Shown: piece by piece, positions 34,081-41,964 of the stretch
Numbering within the stretch: position 1 is the stretch's first letter
Layout: the number at the start of each line of letters is the position of its first letter
NCBI GenBank assembly: GCA_949289565.1
Contig: CASEOO010000002.1
Span: 1 to 64,000 of the forward strand
Length of the DNA stretch: 64,000 nucleotides
Origin: an uncultured Bacteroidales bacterium
Lineage (GTDB): Bacteria > Bacteroidota > Bacteroidia > Bacteroidales > UBA932
Direction of reading: 5' to 3'
Position numbers and translations under genes: made by a program
Notes under the pieces: generated by a model
What the model was told of the DNA's origin: nothing
Seen by the model: the letters and a program-made list of their open reading frames with translations, nothing else
Databases searched by the model: none

Positions 34081-37074
34081 TTAGAAATTGAAATTCAGTC
34101 CCAGGCTCAATGTCCGTGAAATAGGGTAGCGGTTTCCGTCGATTCCGTTTATACCTACTTCAGGGTCGAATCCCGAGTATTTGGTCAGTGTAGCCACATT
34201 TTCGCATGAAAGGAAGATCCTGGCATTCTCCACTGAAATCTTTTCCATCCAGCGTGACGGGAAAGTGTAGCTCAGAGTGATGTTCTTCAGCCTCAGGTAT
34301 GATCCGTCTTCGACAAACCTGTCGGAAAGCCTGGCATTGTGGTTAGGGTCTCCGTACACTGCACGCGGCATTACGGTGCTGGTGCCGTAGCCTACCCAGC
34401 GGTATTTGACTGAGGCAGTCTGGTTGTGTGCTGATGACATGCCTTCGTTGGATATGCTGGCGGCATTGAATATGTCGTTCCCGGCCACGCCCTGAAGATA
34501 GATGGACAGGTCGAATCCCTTGTAAGAGAAAGTGTTCGACATGGAGAATATCCAGTCTGGATTCGGGTCTCCTATGACTGTGCGGTCGTCTTCATTGATG
34601 ACTCCGTCGTTGTTCAGGTCCTTGAACCTGATGTCTCCCGGAGCAGTGCCTGTTTCCTGGAATGCATGTGCATCCACTTCCGCCTGAGTCTGGAAAAGCC
34701 CGTCGGTCACATATCCATAGAATACGTTGATAGGCAGCCCGTTCTTCTGCATGGTGATATATGCTCCTGCATTCTCGTTCTGATAGAGCGGAGTGTCACT
34801 GTTCAGGCTGACAATCCTGTTGCTGTTGTACGTGGCTGTGAGGGAAGTTTCCCATCTGAAGCCGCCTGTAGTGCTTTCGAAATTTACGGAAGTCAAGGTC
34901 AGCTCGGCGCCCTTGTTGGAAACCTTTCCAGCATTTGTGTATGTAGTGGAGGTGTCCTCATATCCTGAAGTGATAGGAATCGCCGCTTTCACCAGCATGT
35001 CCGTGGTATTCTTGATATAGCCGTCGAGAGACAGTGTCAGGCGGGAGTTCCACAGGCTGAGGTCGACACCGATATTTCCCTGGCGTACTTCCTCCCAGTG
35101 TATGCTCGGATTGGCCATAGTCTTGGCCATCAGTGTGGTCGCCACATCATCTCCGAAAATATACGCCCCTGTATTATAGGTCTGGATATAGGCGTATGAG
35201 CCTATCTTGTCATTACCTGTCACACCATATCCGCCTCTCAGCTTGAGGTCGTTTATGACGAAGCCGTTCTGAGGAAACCATGGCTCTTTGGATATCCTCC
35301 AGGCGGCGGATGCTGACGGGAAGTTTCCCCATCTGTGGTCAGGACCGAATCGCGATGAACCGTCCCGGCGGAATGTCACTGTGAGCAGATACCTGTCATC
35401 ATAAGAGTAATTGGCCCTGGCCATGAACGAGAACATGGCCCAGTCGCTGGATGAACCTCCGAGGTCCTTGATGTCTGTGCCGTTGTCGAACTCATGCACG
35501 CTGTCGAAGAGAAAGCCGCCTTTCGTGCCGTTGAATGCCGAAGCCCTGTTCCACTGGGCTGAAGTACCGGCCATTACGTTCAGATAGTGTTTTTCCTTGA
35601 AAGTATGGTCGAAAGTCAGATAGTTGTCGGACAGATACGTGAAAGCCTTGTTTGCATCCTGGTATCTGGTCGTTTCCTCTACAGGAGACGGCTTGTACGG
35701 ATAGGCGTAAGTCATGTTGTCGTTGAACCAAAGCTTGGCGTCATATCCGAACGTGCTCTTGAATTTCAGCCATTTCGTGAAAGTGATTTCCGCAGAGATG
35801 TTGGCGAGGAAATTGTACCCGTTTGTCTTGTTCTCGTTCGTGTACAATGTACCTATAGGGTTTCTGACATCTCCATACCAGTAAGAGTTCCCGCTAGGAC
35901 CGCTCCAGCCTCCGTCGGCATCCTTTACCGGCTGGGTAGGAAGGGCGTTCATGGCATCGGAAACCGAATACGAACCTCCTGTCTTCACATCTGTGGAGAA
36001 AGTGATGTTGTTCGTGAATTTCAGCCATTTGAGTACCTGGGCGTCATTGTTGTTCTGGAAAGTGAATCTCTGGTAGCCGATGGTCTTGACAGTACCTTTC
36101 TGGTCCGAGAATCCTCCGGACACATAGTAATGCGCTTTTTCGTTTCCTCCGGAATAGCTGACCGTGTAGTTCTGCATGAATCCTGTCTGGAACATTTCGT
36201 CCAGCCAGTCAGTGCCTTTCCCGAGCGATTCCGGCCTGCTCCATTCCGGATTCAGGGAAAGCCCGGCCGCTGACAGCATGTCGTTCGAGTAGGCGGCATA
36301 TTCAGAGGCGTTCAGCATTTCAGGCACATAAGCCACGTTCTGCATCGCCCAGTTGGCAGACACATTCAGCTTCCCTTCTCCGGACTGGCCTCTTTTGGTT
36401 GTGACCATCACCACTCCGTTCGCACCTCTGGAACCATATATGGCGGTGGCGGAAGCGTCTTTCAGCACGTCTATCCTGTCTATGTCGGCAGTGTTCAGCG
36501 ATGACAGGCCGAGATCTGTAGGCACACCGTCTATGACCACCAGAGGGTCGCTGTCGTTGATAGTGCCCAGACCGCGGATCTTGATGGAGACATTGTCACC
36601 AGGCTTGGCCGCATCCACGATGTACACACCTGAGACCTTTCCCTGGAGAGCCTGGCCTACATTGGATACAGGGGCATCCTTGATATCCCTGTCCGATACT
36701 GAAGACACGGCTCCTGTCAGATCCCTTTTCCTTACTGTACCATAACCGATCACCACGACTTCATCGAGGTATTCGCTGTCCTGCTCCATGACGACGTTCA
36801 TCTGAGAGAAGGATGTGACCGGCACCGTGATGGTCTGAAATCCCAGATAAGAGATTTCGAGAGAGGTTCCTATATTGACGGAAATGGAAAAATTTCCGTC
36901 AATGTCGGTAAGAGCTCCGGAACTTCTGTCCTGAGTGTCGATAACGGCGGCCCCTATGATAGGCACTCCCGTATTGTCGAGGACGGTTCCGCTTACAATT
37001 CCTGTCTGTGCAAAGGCCGCCGAGCTGACGAGCATAAAGACGGCCGCACAAATGAATGCTTGCATCCGTTTCAT
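34081..37074 (-). CDS. susC: SusC/RagA-family TonB-linked outer-membrane transporter
   Basis: A 997-aa receptor with a signal peptide (to about residue 23, AFAQ). A carboxypeptidase-D-like domain covers about 25-110 (GIVSGTVLDNTGVPIIGAAV), and the TonB box region is DEVVVIGYGTVRKRDLTGAV. A plug domain contains IRGLGTINDSDPLVVIDGVP and KDASATAIYGSRGANGVV. The beta-barrel ends in the aromatic tail LSLGLNFNF. It imports oligosaccharides across the outer membrane with SusD as lid. It is the first structural gene of the PUL. A hairpin with 13-bp arms (37099-37135) lies 25 bases upstream of its start, in the leader. Confidence 0.96.
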   Translation of the reverse strand: MKRMQAFICAAVFMLVSSAAFAQTGIVSGTVLDNTGVPIIGAAVIDTQDRSSGALTDIDGNFSISVNIGTSLEISYLGFQTITVPVTSFSQMNVVMEQDSEYLDEVVVIGYGTVRKRDLTGAVSSVSDRDIKDAPVSNVGQALQGKVSGVYIVDAAKPGDNVSIKIRGLGTINDSDPLVVIDGVPTDLGLSSLNTADIDRIDVLKDASATAIYGSRGANGVVMVTTKRGQSGEGKLNVSANWAMQNVAYVPEMLNASEYAAYSNDMLSAAGLSLNPEWSRPESLGKGTDWLDEMFQTGFMQNYTVSYSGGNEKAHYYVSGGFSDQKGTVKTIGYQRFTFQNNNDAQVLKWLKFTNNITFSTDVKTGGSYSVSDAMNALPTQPVKDADGGWSGPSGNSYWYGDVRNPIGTLYTNENKTNGYNFLANISAEITFTKWLKFKSTFGYDAKLWFNDNMTYAYPYKPSPVEETTRYQDANKAFTYLSDNYLTFDHTFKEKHYLNVMAGTSAQWNRASAFNGTKGGFLFDSVHEFDNGTDIKDLGGSSSDWAMFSFMARANYSYDDRYLLTVTFRRDGSSRFGPDHRWGNFPSASAAWRISKEPWFPQNGFVINDLKLRGGYGVTGNDKIGSYAYIQTYNTGAYIFGDDVATTLMAKTMANPSIHWEEVRQGNIGVDLSLWNSRLTLSLDGYIKNTTDMLVKAAIPITSGYEDTSTTYTNAGKVSNKGAELTLTSVNFESTTGGFRWETSLTATYNSNRIVSLNSDTPLYQNENAGAYITMQKNGLPINVFYGYVTDGLFQTQAEVDAHAFQETGTAPGDIRFKDLNNDGVINEDDRTVIGDPNPDWIFSMSNTFSYKGFDLSIYLQGVAGNDIFNAASISNEGMSSAHNQTASVKYRWVGYGTSTVMPRAVYGDPNHNARLSDRFVEDGSYLRLKNITLSYTFPSRWMEKISVENARIFLSCENVATLTKYSGFDPEVGINGIDGNRYPISRTLSLGLNFNF

Positions 37075-37098
37075 TTGATTAGTTTTAATGCTATGGTT

Positions 37099-37135
37099 AA
37101 ACCTTTCCCAAAGTAAGACGGATTGGGAAAGGTTT
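37099..37135 (-). promoter_or_regulatory. hairpin in the susC leader
   Basis: AAACCTTTCCCAA (37099-37111) pairs exactly with 37123-37135 across an 11-base loop. On the minus strand it lies between the regulator stop (37228) and the susC start (37074) and is followed by TTAACC and A-rich DNA, not a T run. It could terminate or stabilise the regulator mRNA, or act in the susC leader. No confident promoter was recognised in this gap. Confidence 0.6.
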
Positions 37136-37227
37136 CAAAGCTGTGGTATTCATTTAGTAGTGCCAGGGGAGAGCCTGTCGAGATTAAGGCATTGCATGAC
37201 AATGAAATAGCTGATAACTGCGAGACC

Positions 37228-38865
37228 TTAAATAGTAGTGTTTTGTGCGAGCCTTCCTATGTGCATTATCTGTTTTTCGAACTCTTCCCGGTCAGAAAGA
37301 GCGGAATTTCTCATCTTTACGCGGTAGTTGTATATGGTCGATACCGACCGCCTGAGGAAATAGGCTATCTTCACAGAATCGGTGACTCCCAGTCTGATCA
37401 ATGCCGCTACCCGGAGCTCTGTATTCAGTATGCCGTCTTTTGACTTGCACTCTATCCTCTTGTCCGGCTGCAGCAGTTCATTGAGCTGTTCCACGAAGTC
37501 AGGGAAGAGATTCAGGAAGGATGCATCGAACTGGGCATAGAATTCATTCAGCTCCTTGTCTATGAAATCGCTGGACTTGAGCATTTCGTTCACTTCCTGG
37601 AATCCTCCGTTTTTCGCGCTTTTGCGCAGGGCGCTCCTGTATCTTTCCAGTCCTCCTATATAATATGAGCACATGTCCAGATAGCGTCCTATATAAGATT
37701 CCTTGATGTTGTTTGATTCCTGGAGCAGGCTGACATATTCCTTCAGCTGTGCGTTGGCCTGCGAAATCTTCTTGTTGCCCCTGATGGTGAAGAATATGGC
37801 TATGGCCAGAGCTATGGACAGCAGGCTGATTCCTGCCAGCGAATTCCGCATCAGCCTGTGGTTTTTCATGATTTCCCGGTTGTATGATCCGGATATGATG
37901 GGCAGGATGGAGGTTATAGACTGGATGTTTATCACCGCGTTCGCGGCAATGGCGTCGTCCACCGACCGGGTTATGTATCTGTACGCCCTTCGTATATCGC
38001 CGGATTTGTACATCATTCCGGCCAGTTCGTACAGCGACTTGTATTCTTTTACAGGTGTTTCGAGGTCCAGTCGCGCGCTTGTGGCCATATAATACACTGC
38101 CTGCATCTCGTCTCCGCATATCTGATAGGCTTTCGCCAGGATGTACGACAATATCCCTTTCTCATGCGTAGTCAGAGTCCCCGATTCCATAAGCGGTTCC
38201 AGCTTTTCCACTATTTCACACCCGCGGCCTTCTTCGCGCATGATTTCCGTCTTGACATACACTCTGGATATATCGTTCTCACCGAGGGAGCTGCACAGCT
38301 CTTTCCTGTATTTTTCCTTTTCAGCTTTATATTCCTGTGCCAGGGAGATGTCATCGGAAGTCGTTTCCAGTCCTTCATAGACATTGCTGTAAATATGGAA
38401 ATATGCCGGCCTCTGGTCTGTATCCAAGTCAGATGGATTTATTTCATCCATGATTTCAAGGACTTCCATGTACATGCCTGACAGGGAATACCTGTCTGCC
38501 AGATCGAACATGGCGTCGGTCATGATTCTTTCCGATTCCAGCTGCCTGGCAAGCCCGAGCTTGGCTCTGGCGTAAAATATCGCCGAGTCTATGTCATACT
38601 GATAAAATTCCGAGTACAGCTGGTCCAGGATTTCATATTTCTCCTCTGGAGAATCTGCCGTGGAGAGCAGGGAATGCTTCTGCCTGATGCTTTCGTCTTT
38701 CGCCGTTTCGATCACTCCTTTTCTGCTGATGACCTCATCCAGCCTTTCAAGTGCGTCATTTACATTGGGGGGGGGTAGGATACTGTTGCTTTCAGTGCAG
38801 GAAACTGCAAATGACAGCGTCAGCGCCATCAGTGTCCATGCTATCTTTCCCATCATTCTCTGCAT
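37228..38865 (-). CDS. SusR-like membrane regulator of the PUL (DUF6377 family)
   Basis: A 545-aa protein with a lipoprotein-like or signal-anchor N terminus (VSC at about 21-23). A periplasmic helical/TPR region follows to about 325, then one transmembrane helix near 330-352 (AGISLLSIALAIAIFF) and a cytoplasmic part with a C-terminal helix-turn-helix (LGVTDSVKIAYFLRRSVSTI, then YNYRVKMRN). This is the layout of SusR, which senses oligosaccharide in the periplasm and activates its sus operon. The start at 38865 is chosen; the frame extends far upstream without similarity. Codons near 31-33 (PPP) are encoded by an uninterrupted run of nine C bases (38767-38775 as G on the plus strand). It is upstream of susC, same strand. 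Confidence 0.88.
   Translation of the reverse strand: MQRMMGKIAWTLMALTLSFAVSCTESNSILPPPNVNDALERLDEVISRKGVIETAKDESIRQKHSLLSTADSPEEKYEILDQLYSEFYQYDIDSAIFYARAKLGLARQLESERIMTDAMFDLADRYSLSGMYMEVLEIMDEINPSDLDTDQRPAYFHIYSNVYEGLETTSDDISLAQEYKAEKEKYRKELCSSLGENDISRVYVKTEIMREEGRGCEIVEKLEPLMESGTLTTHEKGILSYILAKAYQICGDEMQAVYYMATSARLDLETPVKEYKSLYELAGMMYKSGDIRRAYRYITRSVDDAIAANAVINIQSITSILPIISGSYNREIMKNHRLMRNSLAGISLLSIALAIAIFFTIRGNKKISQANAQLKEYVSLLQESNNIKESYIGRYLDMCSYYIGGLERYRSALRKSAKNGGFQEVNEMLKSSDFIDKELNEFYAQFDASFLNLFPDFVEQLNELLQPDKRIECKSKDGILNTELRVAALIRLGVTDSVKIAYFLRRSVSTIYNYRVKMRNSALSDREEFEKQIMHIGRLAQNTTI
38767..38775 (-). repeat. C9 homopolymer in the PUL regulator gene
   Basis: Nine G on the plus strand encode three prolines just after the signal segment of the SusR-like regulator. 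A gain or loss of one base would truncate the protein near residue 35. In other bacteria such runs act as phase-variation switches by slipped-strand mispairing; here that is inference. Confidence 0.7.
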
Positions 38866-38994
38866 CGCTTGGTTGTTCTTTTCTTCAAATTTAACAAAAA
38901 TTCTTATTCTGCAGGCTTTTGATGCCGCAGTGATTCCAAATTGATGAAAAACCTTTATATTTGAGAAAAATTTCAGGATTTGAAAAAGAGGAAA

Positions 38995-39210
38995 ATGAGC
39001 TTGAACGTTTCTCCTGATTTTCTGAGCCGGGAAAAGGCGTCCATGGTCAGGAAGAACAGACAAGTAATATATTTGAATGATAAAGAAATGGCTGCAATAA
39101 ATGAATATTGCAGCCGTTTCAAGGTCAATACCAAATCCGTTTTTTTCCGTCAGGCTGTCATGGAGAAAGTCCTGAAAGAACTGGACTCCAATCCTCCGAC
39201 TCTGTTTTAG
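38995..39210 (+). CDS. small conserved protein, possible ribbon-helix-helix type
   Basis: A 71-aa protein with a strand-like segment RQVIYLNDKEMAAINEYC followed by two predicted helices (KSVFFRQAVMEKVLKELD) and the end NPPTLF. The layout resembles ribbon-helix-helix DNA-binding proteins, but I do not recognise a named family with certainty; similar short proteins occur in other Bacteroidales. The ATG at 38995 is preferred to a TTG 15 bases upstream. It is divergent from the PUL regulator, with 129 bases between them, and its stop overlaps the last codon of the convergent peptidase gene. Confidence 0.6.
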   Translation: MSLNVSPDFLSREKASMVRKNRQVIYLNDKEMAAINEYCSRFKVNTKSVFFRQAVMEKVLKELDSNPPTLF

Positions 39211-39869
39211 TCTCTGCGGGCAAGCCCTATATAGTAAAGCAGTGTGGCAAGCGAGCCTATGGCGGCTATCACATAAGTATAGGCCGCCCATTTCAGTGCA
39301 TCCACGGCCATAGACTGGGTGTGCATGTCTGTGATTCCTGCTTTATTCAGCCATGACACAGCCCTCGCGCTTGCATTTATTTCCACAGGAAGAGTGGCGA
39401 AGCTGAACAGTGTGGTCACTGCGAAAAGAGCGATGCCGAACCACAGCAGCCCAGGGAATACATTCATCAGAATTACGCCCAGAAGCAGCACCCACTGCAC
39501 GATGTTAGATGCGAAATTCACCATAGGGACCAGCGCTGTCCTGAATTTCAGCGGAGCATAGCCTTTTGCATGCTGGACTGCATGCCCGCATTCATGTGCG
39601 GCTACAGCGGCGGCCGCGATGGAAGCGCTCGAGTAGACGCCTTCGCTCAGCGCCACTGTCTTGTTTGCAGGATTGTAGAAATCGGTGAGCATGCCCCGCG
39701 TAGGCACTACCTGAACATCGTAAATGCCGTTGTCGTGAAGCATTTTCGTGGCGATTTCCGCCCCTGTCATTCCTGCAGGCACTTTGGAATATTTGTTGAA
39801 CCTGCTGGTCAGCATGCCTTGGACTATCATGCTGAGAATGAATGTTGCTATGAGTATAAGCCAAATCAT
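39207..39869 (-). CDS. membrane zinc metallopeptidase, YugP family
   Basis: A 220-aa inner-membrane protein. The first helix (about residues 1-20) is followed by the zinc motif HECGHAVQH near residues 91-99. Two hydrophobic segments follow (IVQWVLLLGVILMNVFPGLLWFGIALF), and then a last membrane span. VEINASARAVSWL supplies the third-ligand region. The YugP/DUF2268-like peptidases have no well defined substrate. The ATG at 39869 fits the family's usual N terminus; an open frame continues upstream to 40046 without similarity. It is divergent from alr. Confidence 0.85.
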   Translation of the reverse strand: MIWLILIATFILSMIVQGMLTSRFNKYSKVPAGMTGAEIATKMLHDNGIYDVQVVPTRGMLTDFYNPANKTVALSEGVYSSASIAAAAVAAHECGHAVQHAKGYAPLKFRTALVPMVNFASNIVQWVLLLGVILMNVFPGLLWFGIALFAVTTLFSFATLPVEINASARAVSWLNKAGITDMHTQSMAVDALKWAAYTYVIAAIGSLATLLYYIGLARRD

Positions 39870-39976
39870 AATAAGTATTCTTTTGTTAGCAAAATTTATC
39901 CGAAGCCAGATTTCCATACAAAAATTGAGCCTGTCAGCCATGTCATGAAACGATGTCAGCCATTGCCTTAAAAAAA

Positions 39977-40016
39977 TTGGAACGGAGTGCAAAAATTGAT
40001 AATTTTGCACTCCGTT
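39977..40016. promoter_or_regulatory. perfect 14-bp-arm palindrome over the candidate alr promoter
   Basis: AACGGAGTGCAAAA (39981-39994) and its complement (40003-40016) flank 8 bases. A candidate -7 box TAATTTTG (40000-40007) lies inside it, with TTGG (39977-39980) 19 bases upstream. The palindrome is 70 bases before the alr start, in the divergent gap to the peptidase gene. It could be an operator or a terminator-like hairpin. Confidence 0.55.
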
Positions 40017-40085
40017 TTTCAAGAGGTGAAGGAGATTGTCTTCCATTGGCCGGCAGAGCCGGACACCTCGTTTAATTTTGGTCGG

Positions 40086-41192
40086 ATGAGGGAAAATGAT
40101 TTTTCAAGGCTGGAGATAAATTTGCCGAACTGTCTCCGGAATTATCAGTATTTCAGGTCGAGACTGAAGCCTGAAACGAAACTCCTGGTGCTGGTGAAAG
40201 CCAATGCATATGGCCATGGGGCTGTCGAGTTCGCGTCTATGATGGAAAAGGCGGGAGCTGACTATCTGGCAGTGGCCTATCCTGTCGAGGGCGTGGAATT
40301 GAGAAAGGCCGGCATCTGGTCGCCTATTCTGGTGCTGACAGCCGGAACAGATTTTTTCGATGAGATTATAGACAATGCTCTGGAGCCGGGCATACCGAAT
40401 CTGGTGACATTGAAAGAGTTCTGCAAAGTGCTGGAAGCCAGGGGACTGGAGAACTTTCCGGTGCATATCAAGCTGGATACCGGGATGCACAGGCTGGGGT
40501 TCATGACCAGCGAGCTGCCAGAGCTGTCAGAGTTTTTAAGGACATGCAAAAATGTCAGGGTCAAGTCTGTATATTCCCATCTGGCGGCCGCGGAAGATCC
40601 GTCCAGCGACGAGTTCACTCTCGGGCAGATAGATATGTTCCGCAGAAATGCGGATTCCCTGACGGAAGTACTGGGTTACAGACCTATGTACCATATATTG
40701 AATTCTGCAGGCATAGAGCGTTTCCCTCAGTATCAGTTCGACATGGTGCGCCTGGGGATAGGAATCTACGGGGTGAGCGCTCTTCCTGACGTGCGTCTGG
40801 CCCCGGTGGCTTCTTTCAAGTGCAAGATACTTCAGATCAAGCATCTGACTGCCCAGGACGGGACTATCGGCTATGGCCGTCACGGGCATATTTCTCCGGC
40901 CGGCACAGTGATAGCCACTATCCCTGTAGGGTATGCCGACGGTGTGGACAGGCGGCTGGGGAACGGGGCAGTGTCTTTCATGCTGAACGGCCATAGGGTC
41001 CCTACGATCGGCAATATATGCATGGATATGTGCATGCTTGATATCACCGGTGTGCCTGCAGAGGTGGGCGATACCGTGACTGTCTTCGGAGAAGAGCCTG
41101 CGGCTTCGGAGTTAGCGGACATTCTCGGTACTATACCTTACGAGATCTTCACTTCCGTTCCGCGCCGTATTGAACGAGTGATAGTAAAATAG
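40086..41192 (+). CDS. alr: alanine racemase
   Basis: A 368-aa PLP enzyme interconverting L- and D-alanine for peptidoglycan synthesis. The PLP lysine is in LVKANAYGHGA (near residues 36-46). The C-terminal domain has IGYGRHGHISP with the catalytic tyrosine, and GYADGVDRRLGNG near 281-293; PTIGNICMDMCMLDI is the usual dimer segment. The length is normal. The ATG at 40086 (RENDFSRLEINL) is preferred over a long open frame from 39987 that runs through the promoter palindrome. Its stop codon overlaps a perfect palindrome (41191-41218), the first hairpin of repeat copy D. Confidence 0.94.
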   Translation: MRENDFSRLEINLPNCLRNYQYFRSRLKPETKLLVLVKANAYGHGAVEFASMMEKAGADYLAVAYPVEGVELRKAGIWSPILVLTAGTDFFDEIIDNALEPGIPNLVTLKEFCKVLEARGLENFPVHIKLDTGMHRLGFMTSELPELSEFLRTCKNVRVKSVYSHLAAAEDPSSDEFTLGQIDMFRRNADSLTEVLGYRPMYHILNSAGIERFPQYQFDMVRLGIGIYGVSALPDVRLAPVASFKCKILQIKHLTAQDGTIGYGRHGHISPAGTVIATIPVGYADGVDRRLGNGAVSFMLNGHRVPTIGNICMDMCMLDITGVPAEVGDTVTVFGEEPAASELADILGTIPYEIFTSVPRRIERVIVK

Positions 41193-41362
41193 AGAGGGTG
41201 CCCGCGGGCACCCTCTCTATCGTCTTTCTGCGAAAGACTGGACCTTCTTAACCCCCGTAGACTAACGTCTACGACCCCTATTAGGGGTATCTTGAGCCTC
41301 CGGCTCAGTCCCTTTGGGACTTTCGGGGCACCCTCTCTATCGTCTTTCTGCGAAAGACTGGG
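41191..41362. repeat. modular hairpin-array repeat, copy D
   Basis: At least six hairpins lie back to back with almost no spacer: a 28-bp perfect palindrome (41191-41218), GTCTTTC-tgc-GAAAGAC (41222-41238), CGTAGAC-taac-GTCTACG (41256-41273), ACCCCTATTAGGGGT (41274-41288), TGAGCC-tcc-GGCTCA (41293-41307) and GTCCC-ttt-GGGAC (41308-41320). The first 36-bp block (41206-41241) then returns exactly at 41326-41361, a period of 120. Read on the minus strand, the order CCCCTAATAGGGG, GGGGGTTA, CAGTCTTTCG, AGAAAGACG, GAGGGTG is the same as in copy A. It separates convergent alr and the DJ-1-family gene. Confidence 0.88.
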
Positions 41363-41363
41363 T

Positions 41364-41939
41364 TTACAGCATCATTCCAGCCTTCACTTCTGCGGCTGTC
41401 CCGCTGTCTTTCAGATAAGCCAGAATCGCCAGGCCGAAATCTATCGACAGTCCTGGACCGCGGCCTGTGATGATGCGCCCGTCTGTCTCCACATCGTTCC
41501 CGGCATATTTCACACCCTGGTCTGTGAGAGGTTTTTCAAACCCGTCGTAGCAGGTCATTTTTTTGCCGGAAAGATCAGGAAGCTGTCCCAGCACCACGCT
41601 TGGAGCCGCGCAGATAGCGGCGACAGAGCCCCCTTCTGCATAATGCTTCTGCATGATTTCCATCAGTTCCGCATTCTCAGCCAGATTCGTGGAGCCTGGC
41701 ATGCCTCCAGGGAAAATCATCATGTCGTTTTTCCCTGAGACTCCTGTGCAGGCCTCCTTCTTGAATTCGCCGAATGTCATATCGGCGATGACTGTTACAT
41801 TGTGCGAGCTGGTCACATGGCTGTCTCCATAGATGGACACCATTTTGACTGGCACTCCGCCTCTTTTCAGCACATCAGCTGTCGCAAGAGCCTCGGTCTC
41901 CTCGAAACCATTGGCCAGAAAAAGATATACTCCTTTCAT
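41364..41939 (-). CDS. DJ-1/PfpI family protein
   Basis: A 191-aa protein of the DJ-1/YajL branch. The conserved acidic residue is in ANGFEETEALATADVL (about residues 9-24), and the nucleophilic cysteine is in AAICAAPSVV near residue 110. MMIFPGGMPGS and TGRGPG complete the fold. Members act in protection against glyoxal-type damage or as chaperone-like proteins; which applies here is open. It lies 25 bases after infB in the opposite sense of reading order on the minus strand (upstream of it in transcription is infB's far end), and it starts just downstream of the repeat's other border. Confidence 0.88.
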   Translation of the reverse strand: MKGVYLFLANGFEETEALATADVLKRGGVPVKMVSIYGDSHVTSSHNVTVIADMTFGEFKKEACTGVSGKNDMMIFPGGMPGSTNLAENAELMEIMQKHYAEGGSVAAICAAPSVVLGQLPDLSGKKMTCYDGFEKPLTDQGVKYAGNDVETDGRIITGRGPGLSIDFGLAILAYLKDSGTAAEVKAGMML

Positions 41940-41964
41940 ATTTGAAATCCTCCTGATTTCCGGA

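Noticed and set aside
38866-39291. N-terminal extension of the SusR-like regulator
   Set aside because: The open frame continues upstream across the divergent small gene and lacks similarity; the Met at 38865 gives a proper signal segment.
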